From positions 4,030,001 to 4,094,000 of the forward strand of contig NC_067196.1 of NCBI RefSeq assembly GCF_000699445.3: DNA of 64,000 bases. The letters run 5' to 3'. The DNA comes from Schistosoma haematobium. Lineage: Eukaryota > Platyhelminthes > Trematoda > Strigeidida > Schistosomatidae. Of this stretch, positions 12,930-23,400 are shown piece after piece; within the stretch, counting starts at the first letter, position 1, and each line of letters opens with the position of its first letter. The notes beneath the pieces were generated by a model. That model was given only the letters and a program-made list of their open reading frames with translations. It made no database searches and was not told where the DNA came from. Made by a program: the position numbers and the translations under genes.

Positions 12930-13127
12930 TTTAGGTGAGGTTTTATTCTTTGAACTGGATGGTTTAATCGTTCTTCCGGATGATATCAATAGCATAAACT
13001 TCAAGTAGAAGTGAATTGTTCGAAATTCTTACTCTAAATATCGATTACAGATTGTTCTGTAGATCCCGACGTTGATTGATTAGTTTGTCTATTTTGGTTG
13101 TATTTTCTATTGACTTAATTTTTTGGT
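12930..13127 (-). repeat. Penelope-like tail fragment, second tandem copy
   Basis: Same tail (GAACTGGATGGTTTAATCG..., CTTCAAGTAGAAGTGA...). It is longer than the copy at 12465 and again leads into SINE-B. Confidence 0.45.
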
Positions 13128-13290
13128 TAATTGTTCACGTGCGAGACCGATAGGTCTTGGGTTTGAATCCTGCGCGTCAGGATCTTCGATGAGCATTGTC
13201 GAGGAGTCCTATGCTAGGATGAAACGGTCATCTAGTTCTTCTAGGTTTTCTATGTTGGTCTAGCTTTAACTGACTCATGATCTCAACTAT
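13128..13290 (+). repeat. SINE-B in tandem unit 2
   Basis: Same structure and same core change as the copy at 12635, so the change predates the duplication. It runs straight into the next SINE-B copy. Confidence 0.6.
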
Positions 13291-13735
13291 TAAAAATAAT
13301 ATAATATCCAGAAAACCCCCTCTCTGATCATAATCATCATATGCTCACTAGTGACGGTCTCCGAGAGGTATTTCCTGGAGTTACAGTGAGAAAGAGTGAC
13401 CAGTGGAGTTCAACCACGTCTGTTGTGAGATAGTAACTCACTGATGACAATGGTGGATGTGTCGCTCAATTTCTTGAATTGGTTGATGTTAGACATTAGC
13501 ACCGCTGGATGCCGGCCGGCTCAGTGATATAGAGGTTAAGCATCCGCACCTCAAACCAATAGGTCCCTAGATCAAAGCTCGCGGGCGGGATCGTGGATGC
13601 GCAATGCTGAGGAGTTCCACATGATGATGAAACGGCCGCCCAGTGCTTCCAGGTCTTCCATGATGGTCTAGCTTCAATTGACCCATAAATCCAACTATTA
13701 CACTATTCGAATCTCCGCAAAACCCCTTTCAAGCT
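13290..13735 (+). repeat. SINE-B, near full length
   Basis: It has left body, box A (GGCTCAGTGATATAGAGG), the CGGGCGGGATCG arm and the hammerhead end. The core CTGAGGAG is kept, but the cleavage triplet GTC reads GCC. It abuts the preceding copy, giving a head-to-tail dimer. Confidence 0.7.
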
Positions 13736-13849
13736 TTTTGATATGAATAAAAGGACTTTTTTAAGTGAAATCTTCTCTAATTCTTATAATTATAAAATGT
13801 ACTTTTGTAGGAAACTTAAAAGGAATACGTAATAAACACTACTAGTATA

Positions 13850-14110
13850 AATTCACTCAGTGTTCTTTACTTGTATCTTCCCATTGTTATTTAGGACTGC
13901 AATCGATCAGTCTCATGTTGGCATATGTGCATCCCGTGCGGACTGACTCGATATTGTATTAAGTCACAAGCATTATAAGCAAAGATGGATAGTGGCTAGC
14001 AGTGGAATCCAGTTTGACGCGTGTTTCGTCCTATTTAGGACTCGTCAGCTGGATGTACCTGTATTCACTGCTAGCCGATATTCATCTTTCCCTATGCTAC
14101 TAGTATAGTT
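13850..14110 (-). repeat. Sm-alpha copy
   Basis: Reverse orientation: body tail (AAATTCACTCAGTGTTCTTT), GACTGCAATCGATCAGTCTC, then the hammerhead, then a short end piece containing CACTGCTAGCCGATA in forward sense. The tRNA-like part is missing. Confidence 0.7.
14006..14057 (-). ncRNA. Hammerhead ribozyme, Sm-alpha type, intact core
   Basis: On the minus strand: ATCCAG/CTGGAT stem I, CTGACGAG, stem II GTCC/GGAC, GAAAC and GTC. This matches the known active schistosome Sm-alpha hammerhead layout with its very short stem III. Confidence 0.75.
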
Positions 14111-14564
14111 CATAACAAATACTTTTAAGCTGTTTGGATGTATATATTGGAATAAAAAACTAATTTGACCATCCGTATGGAATGTTTATTACGTGTTATT
14201 GACTAGAGGTTTTCAATTTCTTGGATGGTATATTTTTTAAGTTACACTAGGTTCATTTGATAGGACTTTTTTTGGATAAATGTGTAATTTTATGGTACAT
14301 TTATCTAAATAGATATGACATTTCAAGGGCTTCATTCTGCGAGGAATCTTTAAGCAGTGAGTAAAAAGTGTGTAAAACTAGTCGAATAATGTTCTTCTTT
14401 CTATAGAAGTTACATAACTTTCTATTATTAACATTTGCTCTATATGACACGGTAAGACATGAATAGTACTTCATACTATTGAAATACCCATAGTTTTCAA
14501 TGATAAATATAGTTTTGATCAGAATAGGGTTTGTGGAGATTGTAGGAATTTTAATCGTTAAATT

Positions 14565-14875
14565 CATGATTCAGTTGAGGTTAGACCACTATTGAAAACC
14601 TGGAAAGTAGTGGCCGGCCGTTTCGTACTAGTATGGGACTTGTCAACATTGCTCACACACGCAAGATTCGAACCCAGGACCTTTGGTCTCGTCCGCGAAC
14701 GCTAACCTCTAGACTACTGATCTGGCATCGAATGGTGGTAATGTCTAATTTCAATCGATCCATGAATGATTGCTCAATCATTCATCTATTGTCTGAGACA
14801 GATATCTGTCTCTAACATCCAGCGCTCCCAGGTTTTCAATGGTGATCTAGCTTACATCGATTCTTGAATTCAATT
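14565..14875 (-). repeat. SINE-B fold-back copy
   Basis: A reverse copy (hammerhead end, box B as GATTCGAACCC, box A) runs to about 14815. A forward 3' end (CCAGCGCTCCCAGGTTTTCA) follows directly, so both ends carry inverted terminal sequence. Confidence 0.65.
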
Positions 14876-15104
14876 ATTAAAAAATAGTTTTCTCACTGTT
14901 TTATAATGTATTGAAGCAAAATTTACTTTTGAAAACATTCTAAGATTGAAATGAATAGTGGAATTAAGAAGAGGGAAAAATGTAGACATTTTGCCGCAAT
15001 GAGTTTCATCTGAATTTTTGGATTATTACAAGAGAAGAAATTGATTTTAGTGGCCCTTCATTTTGACACCTATCAGACCACACGATGTTATCGACAGGCT
15101 CACC

Positions 15105-15530
15105 ACTTTAGTGGCCTGGGATCTGACTCCAGTGAGATCTTTTCTGATTGTTATCGAGATATACATGTCGTCATTCTTTGTATATAATTATTGACTTAGA
15201 TCGTGTTGGTGAACAACGGAATTAAATAAGTCGGATACGAGCATAGATGTTTTGAATACATATATTTTGTACACTCACTGATCTTTAACAGGAAATGAGA
15301 GGAATGAAACGAATAGAAGAGAACGAAGCGAAATAATACACGGTGGAGAACACATGTGAGCCATCTCTCATTTAGCCAGATAAAAATAAGTTGCAGACAT
15401 GTGATGGATAAGATAAGTGCACACACATACGCTCATATGAAAACAGTCAAGATTGATAAGCGAATAATCGACAAGGTCAAAATGTGAAGCAAGAATTAAT
15501 GGTTAAATTGGTCTATCCAGAAGCTAGAAT
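15105..15530. repeat. Family K dispersed repeat
   Basis: It shares GGGATCTGACTCCA, GGAACGAATAGAAG-type purine stretches, TAGCCAGATAAAAATAAGTT and GACAAGGTCAAAATGTGAA with the reverse complement of 62870-63280. Nature unknown. Confidence 0.5.
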
Positions 15531-15754
15531 TAGGTATATGAGGTTAACGTAATAACCGACACTACATGATAAATACAATACTCACCCGAGTTTTAATTCT
15601 GTTGAAATTTCAAGGATAATCTGTAGTGTAATTATCAAGTTAGGTGGTAAGTAATTTAATGTCATTCTAGTGAATTACAATGTCGATAAACGTAAGTTTG
15701 AATAGCTAAGTGACTATGAAACTATTTGTATTCATAGACATATAGTGTTAGTAT
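15531..15754. other. AT-rich spacer
   Basis: No recognisable element. Similar short spacers are at 14876-15104, 16031-16359 and 10651-11139. Confidence 0.4.
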
Positions 15755-16030
15755 AAGCCTGTAGCTCTTCTAGAGTTACTGCCCGTCCCATGCCTAGGTA
15801 AACGAGGTGGGTTGGGCATGAAGTCGGCAATCCCACCTCATAGAAAACAATCTTGCTAAAAAATGCCAACTTGATTAAACAAATTAAACCATTCAAACTC
15901 TTCCTTGGGAGTTGAAGGAAGAATTATGACGCCTCAGGATGAGAGCCGAGATTCTACGGAAGTCACGAGGCTGATGCCCTTTCTAACAACCAGACCAAAA
16001 ATTTTTATAGGTATATGGAACTTTCAGAAA
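15755..16030 (+). mobile_element. RTE 5' end fragment
   Basis: It matches the 5' leader and endonuclease start seen at 40985-41390 and 22590-22900: GTAGCTCTTCTAG..., then MTPQDESRDSTEVTRLMP and a TWN-type start (GIWNFQKM). It is truncated soon after. Confidence 0.6.
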
Positions 16031-16359
16031 ATGTGAGAAGTAAGTTAGTATTAGTCAATGAATGAGAAAGTTCGTTGAACTTAAGCTCCATATTAGTTTT
16101 GAAAAGGTACACGATATGAAATGTATGATAAAATAAGTATAGATAGTGGGTGGAAAACACATGACGGTATAATTTGTAGGTTAATCAGGTACTATAGACT
16201 CATCTTCATTCTCTGAGATTTTCACAAACACAACATTCTTCCTCTTTTATGTTTACTTTGTTTAAAGTCATTAATTCAACAGATATCATAAGTTCAGTGA
16301 TAAAATTTATGATACTATAGTATTTGGAGAATAAGTGATTTCAAATGATTACTTACTTA

Positions 16360-16740
16360 CTGACTTACGCCTGTTGCTCCCAATGGAGCATAGGCCGTCG
16401 ACTAGTCTGCAGCAATTTAAATAACTCTCCCGGTCTCCCACATTGTACGAGCATTCCATGTACTTGAATTAATGGTTGCTCTGGTTGTCAGAAGGGGCAT
16501 CAGCCTCGTGATTTCCAAAGGAACTCGGCTTTCATCATGATACGTCGTAACTCTTCTAAATAAAGACCTAACTCCAAAGACAGAGTTTAAAAGCTTTGAA
16601 CTATTTTTTTCTGGTTAGCATTTTTTAACGAGTTAGTTTTCTACCCCATGCCCAACTCTCCTCCTTTATCCAGACTTGAGACCGGCAGCGGCCTTAGAGG
16701 GGCTCCAGGCGGAGTTATTTCAAACGATATTTCACAGCTA
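16360..16740 (-). mobile_element. Internally deleted RTE copy (5' end joined to 3' end)
   Basis: Read on the minus strand, it holds the leader and endonuclease start up to GCTGCAG. It then goes straight to the 3' end (CGGCCTATGCTCCATTGGGA) with TAAGT repeats at the tail. Almost the entire ORF is missing. Confidence 0.65.
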
Positions 16741-16859
16741 TTTATTAGTGGATTGAGATTGTTCAATTAAGTAGTAGTAGAAACAATGAATTATTTATTT
16801 CACTACGCAATGAACTCGTGAATAATTTCATACATGAAAGTCTGTTCAAAGTAATATTT

Positions 16860-17250
16860 CATTTTCACCCTCAAATGCTCTGGTACGACCGAAGGTAGGG
16901 AGAGTCAGATCTCCATTTCGAAATGATCTAACATGGCCACACGTATACAACCACTGTCAAGGAAGTCCTGATCACTGCCTTCTCAAGACATTGCTGTTGT
17001 TTACGAAATTAAGACGAAGAACGAATATCCGGCGCTTTAACTGAGTTGGTGCATGCGGAGGGTCCACCCACGGGAGTCGGAAAACCCTGAATCGAAACCA
17101 ATGGTGCAGATGGGCTCCAGTATCCTGAAGGAGCAAATGGCGTATGAACCACTCGTTGGTCATCGGCTACCATGGGACTACATCTCCTAACGTTGCTTCA
17201 CTGCCCCTTTGTACCAGTATTTATATGTTCAAATAAATAAATAATAAATT
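16860..17250 (+). repeat. Family F dispersed repeat
   Basis: It shares AAATGCTCTGGTACGACCG, GACGAAGAACGAATATCCGG, AAATGGCGTATGAACCA and a TAAATAAATAA tail with the copies at 25.9, 29.8, 45.6 and 48.4 kb. It ends just before exon 1 of the MEG-like gene. This makes it a candidate for part of the promoter region. Confidence 0.65.
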
Positions 17251-17306
17251 CAAATACTTCAGTTGACTAAGTATTGTTCTTTCTCTTAGATCGGAAAGAC
17301 AAAAGT

Positions 17307-17416
17307 ATGGATTATCTACACTATCTATTCACTTTACTGTTTATAACTAATTTTTCACCATTATCAAGTGAAAATCCAATCTTAACAGAAATCACAATAT
17401 CAGAACTGGGTAATAA
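17307..17416 (+). CDS. MEG-like gene exon 1: signal peptide
   Basis: The ATG lies 17 bases after a good acceptor (pyrimidine-rich tract ending in TTAG at 17289), so 17290-17306 is a short 5' leader. That leader could be joined to an upstream non-coding exon or receive a trans-spliced leader. The exon encodes 36 codons plus two bases. It begins with a hydrophobic core ([10 protein letters not shown]) and then a Ser/Pro/Glu-rich stretch. It ends before GTAAGT at 17417. Confidence 0.82.
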
Positions 17417-20400
17417 GTAAGTTTGTGAAATATGTTATCATTTCTAACTAAATAGAAACTTTCCTATTATATAACAGACTAGTTATTGGTAGAAAGCACA
17501 TTATTATAATACATCTACTTAATAATAATCAATAATATCTTATGAATATTCTGCCAGTGACCGTATATAGTTGAGTTTATGAGTCAATTGAAGCTTGACT
17601 ACCACCATGGAAAACCTGAAAGAACTGGACGGCCGTTTCATCCTATTGTGAAATTCCTCAGCAGTCCGCATCCTTGATCCCGCCTCGCAAGATTTAAACC
17701 CACGACCTATCTGTCTCGCGTGCGAGCGCATAACCTTTAGACCACTAAATCGGCATCCAACGGTACTAATGTCTAACTTCAACCAATCCATGAAATTGCG
17801 CCGCACGTCCACCATTGTCATCATACTAGGACGAAAAGGCCGTCCAGTGCTTCCAGGTTTTCCACGGTGATCTAACTGCAGTCGACTCATGATCTCAACT
17901 ATTTAACCTACTATAATATCCCCAAGACCCCTATCTGATTATTCATGGTTATTGGTCATGATATTGTGGTGAATGCGAACATAAGAATGGGGTCAACCAA
18001 TCAAGATTACGTTTAATACTTCATTGACAAAATATCTATCAATTGTCTCAGACTTTGTTATTCCTGTATTTACATAATAATTATTCTCTGTTCTCATTCT
18101 CTTCTATTCTATCTTCTTAACTTTTTACTGCCAAACCATTCCAATTTTGGTTGGTGCTATATACTACTTATATCGACAGATATAAGTAGTATACACCACA
18201 ATGACACAATTTTCTCAAGTTTATAGATATACGATGTTAATAATTACCAAGATAAGTACGATTTATGGCCCATTAAGTTTGAATAAGTTATAAGTATAGT
18301 TTTGCCATTGACAGAATATCGTTTATGATCTGAAAGATTGTGTCATATGAAACTACTGTTGTTACATTCAGGTACTCTCTGTTTAGCATTATATCTTTGG
18401 TTGTGTAATTTGTGGTAGTTACTTCATTCCATTCATAATGTTAGTTGTTAATTGATGTCCACCACTAAACTATTGAAAATCAAGACGCATTTAATAGTCA
18501 TCTCTGCATGTTTTCACAATGCTTAGGAATGTCTGGACGTGAATAAATGAATGGTAACCGTTAGGAATTACTTATGGACTAATGTTATACGTAAATTCTT
18601 ACTATATGACTATTAAGTAACTATATTATGTATTTATATTCATATTTATTTCATGGTAAGCTTTTATTTGACCTGTTAACTACTACTATACGATTTACTA
18701 TTCTTAAGTTATCCCCACTTTATTAGCTATAATCTCTGACAATCACAGCCACTTTTTGGCTTGATCTTTTACAAATGTTATTTTCTATTTCATGATGTGA
18801 TGTGGTCCATTTGGCTTGTGTATAAACTCAGTATGTTTGAAATACATGATTCATATCTCAGAGGCTGAGATCGGTGTTCTGGACTCAATAGGCAGGGTTA
18901 GGCAGGAAGAAGGACCGATAAAGATTCTAGACTGCTCGTACAGGTTTATACGTCATTGATCCGGTCGATAAGTCAGAGCATCTAAATTGGCAATCGCATA
19001 TTTCACAATAATCGTATAAGCTAAGGGCATAACAATTTGTGACGAGAATTTCGGAAAAAAGATGAAGGAAATAACAAACTTCAACAATAACATTGGTGTT
19101 GTTTGCTTGAATCTTCCCATTGATGTTTAGGACTGCGATTGATCAGTCTCTTATTGGCATTTGTGTATCCTGTGCGGACTGCCTCGATATTGTCTTAAGT
19201 CATAAGCTTTTTAGGCAAAGATGGATAGTGGCTAGCAATGGAATCCAGGACACACATTTCCAACGATACTAGGCTCGAGTCCCAGAGTGAAAATCAACAA
19301 GTCTGAGACCCAGATACATCTAGCTGGGGCGTCACAACTAGGATAAAATGCGCGTCAAACTGGATTCCATTGCTAACCACTATCGATCTTTGCCTATAAC
19401 AATAAACAGTTGTCTACTGCTCTTTGTCTTTCAATGAATGTTTCTCTAAATTATGTTATTCATTCATGAAATATAATGGACCTATTAGATTAAACCTTCA
19501 TTGGTATTGTAGATGACTCCTAATGTATCGCATATTCTGCATGACTTTTTATTTAACTTAGAGAAACGGATTCAACTGTAACTCCAGTTAATCGTCTAAT
19601 AGAAAATTCCACTGAATTTTATAAGTAAGTCTTAAAATATTTTGTTAGTTTAGTAAATATTTATAATAAACTGTAATACTTACTATTATGACACCAGAGT
19701 TTTGTTCTCTGAGCTGGATGGTGTTATAACCCGTGGATTTGTGCCTCTATCTATGTATAATGTAATGATACCGCCAATGAGAGAACAGTGATTTATCAAC
19801 CGGACCAATGACGCATAAACCCGTAAGAACAGTCTAGAGTCTTTATTGGTCCTGCTTCCCACCTCACCCTACCTGTTAAATCCAGAACATAAATCTCAGC
19901 CTCTGAGATATGAATCTCTTATTACGAATATAATGGGTTTATATACAAACGAAACAGAACACATCATACCATAAAATAGGAAACAGCATTTGTACAATAT
20001 TTAGCCAAATGTTGCTGTGAATGTGGAAGATAGTAATTGATAGACTTAGCATAACTGAAGAATAATAAATCACAGAGGCTGAGTTTGATGTTCTAAACTT
20101 AACAGGCAGGTGTAGGACTAATGAGATTCTATCCTGCTCGTATAGGTTTATGCGTCATTGGTTCGGTTGATAAATTATTGTACTCTAATTGACGGTATCA
20201 CTACGTCTGATATTATTATTAAGGGCACAAGGCCATAAGTTATAACAGTTTGTGCACCTAGGCATTATCTTAGTTCTCACACAAATCGAATGATTTATGT
20301 GGTGCATATCTGTTTGGTGCCTCCTTGCATCCATGTTTATCTGTTTAAATAAGTAAATACAATTGACTCAAAATGGATATAACATTTATTCAAAGATTGT

Positions 20401-23400
20401 GTATTAATACGTAAATGGTGATACTATAATTAATGGACGACCTTTCAGTGACGCTAAAGTGACCGTTGTAGTGTTCACCTATTAACTAGAACCAAATGAG
20501 AGTTATAAACCAGTGTGAAGAATTCAAATTATGATTTACAGTTGATGATTAAGGTTAGGAATTAGATTTAGAGTTTTCATCAGCTATAATGACAGAACTT
20601 CATTTAGTCAAATGGATGAGTGGATTTCGCGCCAAAATCCAAGACCTGTGTATCTTATACTGGATTGGTTCACCCATAAATTGTAGTCTCTCCACATAAA
20701 TCACCAAGATAGTTTTGTTTTTCATTTTCTTTAATTTAAAATTGTTATGACCTTGCGTCTCCCAATTATTTTGTTTTTGCCAAAATCCCCGTCGCCAATT
20801 GTTATGACCTTGGGTGTCTGGTTTTTTCTGTCACACGACTTATCTACCAATCCGGATACGACTTATACGAATCTTCACACTAGGCCAACCAATGACGTTT
20901 AACCGGTGTGGGCAGTTTAGTGTCCTTATTGGTCCTATGTCCTACGAGCCCTTCCACTTGAGTCCAGAACAAGATACCAGCTTCCGAATCAGAGCAGATC
21001 AGACCAGAATCAGAGCAGATCGTTTATTTCAAGCATACTTAGTTTATATATCAATCACACAGACCGCAACGTACCATAAAATAGGAAATAATATTTGTAC
21101 ACAAATAAGCCCAAAAAGTGGCTGTGAATGTGGGAGGCAGTAGTTAATAAACTGAACATAACTTAAGAACCGTAAATCGTACAATAATAAGTTATAGGTC
21201 AAAATAAAGCTTATAATAAGAGGAATATAAATATATGTAATGTAATTGTTGAATAATTATACAATAAGAATATTTATAGAATATTAGTCCATTAATAGTC
21301 CTCGGGAGTTACCTGTAATTTAATCTCCACTCGGACATAACAAAAATCAATTATTAAATATATTCACTTAGTGATTCACTAAATAATAAACTTGTTTATT
21401 ACATAGAGATACTCCCTCCCTCCTCCCTATCTATAGTAAAGACTGAAAATAGTCCATGGAAGATGCGTAAACAACCATATTTATTCAGGTTTCTTTACTT
21501 TTCTAACAAATTATTCCTGATAGATAGTAACTAGCAATGAAATCCAGTTTGACGTGCGTTTCGTCCTATTTGGGACTCGTCAGCTGGATGTACATGAACC
21601 TAAAAGTTGTTGTTCACTCTGGGACTTGAATCCAGTACCGTTCGTTTCAAACATCATTGCGTTATCTACTTAGCTATTGAGTTTTGATAGCCACCTGCTT
21701 ATGACTTCAGGCAATATCAAGGTAGTCCGCACAGAACACCAACAAGAGACTGATCAATTGCAGTCCTAAATAACAATGAAAAGATATAAGTAAACAATAC
21801 CAAGTGAATAAAAATATTCCTGATTTATACAAACTATCAGACCATCTTTCAATCATTAAGATCATTTTAAAATTGTCAAAGATTGTCCATGAACTGCAAT
21901 TATACTCAGTTTACTGTTAAAGAAAATGGATATTACATTTACATAATCATTTACATATATCATATACAATGTCTGATTTGTAGTGTTGAAGATTTTGGTT
22001 CAACTGAAAGAGAAGAACGGAATCCCAATATTTCAGGAAACTTGTCTTTATTTGGTACTGTGTAAGTCTAATCTTATTTGTTGAATGTATAATGTATGAA
22101 AGGCATGTGAAATACGACTTAATAAGCTCAGTTAACATCAATAACCTCAATATTGGTAATGTTTACTAACTAATATGAAATGTTTAGGTTGCATACATCA
22201 TAGAATAGTCTAGTTCAGGATATCATTGAAAACTAGGGAGTAGTGGATAACTCTTTAGGAATGCACACTCATGACCTAGAGAGTGACCGAACCAAGGGAC
22301 TCAAGTTCTCATGATGAAGACTTACTCAATCATCTGTGAAGAATACACTCAACCAATTAGAGCATTTTTTTTCAAAAGCTTTACAACTAATCTACAGCTG
22401 CTTATTCTATACGAATACATAATGAACTTTAGTATAAATTCGGAATCATGTAAAAGAAAATATTGACTAATAATTAATGAAGCAATTAAGAAGATGAACA
22501 GGTTGATTATACTATTCACTGGTGTTTATTAATGAATGATAGTGAATTGAAACATGTTGCTGTCAGATTAATAGATTTTGTAAATTCCTTCTAGAGCCTC
22601 TCTGGGGCGCCTTCCGGTCCCGAACCAGGAAAAAGGCGAAGAGTTGGGCATAGGGTTAGCGACCTCATCCTGTAGAAAACGAACTCGTTAGAAAAACGCT
22701 AACCAGATAAAATAATTCAAACCATTTAAACTCTGTCCTTGGAATTAGAAAAGTTATGATGCTTCATGGTAAAAGCCGAGTTCATTCGGAAGTCATGAGG
22801 CCGATGTCTCTTCTAACAACCAGAGTAACCATTAATTCAAGTACATGGAATGTTCGTACAATGTGGGAGACCGGGAGAGTCATCCAGGTTGCTGCAGAAA
22901 TGAATAATAGTTGGATAGAACTAGAAAGGAAGGTTCAGGATAGAGTGGGTTGAAGAATGTTGGTCAGCGGCCTATGCTCCATTAATGGTAACAAGCGTAA
23001 GTACATAAGTAAGAGAATTAATCAAATTTCGATAAGAAGTCTGATACTTATATGGTATTTGCATAAGAATGAAGCTGTGAATGTTGTAATTACATACAAA
23101 CAAAAAAAATTAGGAGAACCAAAAGAGGGCAAAAGGACTATGTTATTGAGCAAAGTAAAACTGAGGGTAGCACGAATTCATTGTGTATGTACAGACTTGG
23201 TTTACTTGATTTCAAAGTATCTTTAGTCATTAAATTGACATTATTGTAACCATCATCGAAAATCAGCGATCGCAAGGTTATATTTGTATGGATTGTGTAA
23301 TCACAATTTTTTGTCTATCTAGTCTTTTTGTTCTGTTTGAATTCAACTGACTTGACACTGTATGGATTATGTTTCTGTATCGGGTAGTAAGAAAGTAGTT

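Larger units (their letters stand above)
12345..13290 (+). repeat. Two-unit tandem duplication, ~450 bp
   Basis: The same succession occurs twice: GGTCTGATATAAATAAATTA, GATTTTGATTCATGTAAGTG, a Penelope tail, and SINE-B. Unit 1 is 12345-12790 and unit 2 is 12795-13290. Unit 1 has an expanded TTTA tract and a shorter Penelope part. Confidence 0.7.

Noticed and set aside
16972..17163. 63-codon minus-strand ORF just upstream of the MEG-like gene
   Set aside because: The same translation is seen in the family F copy at 29780-29965, so it is a repeat shadow.
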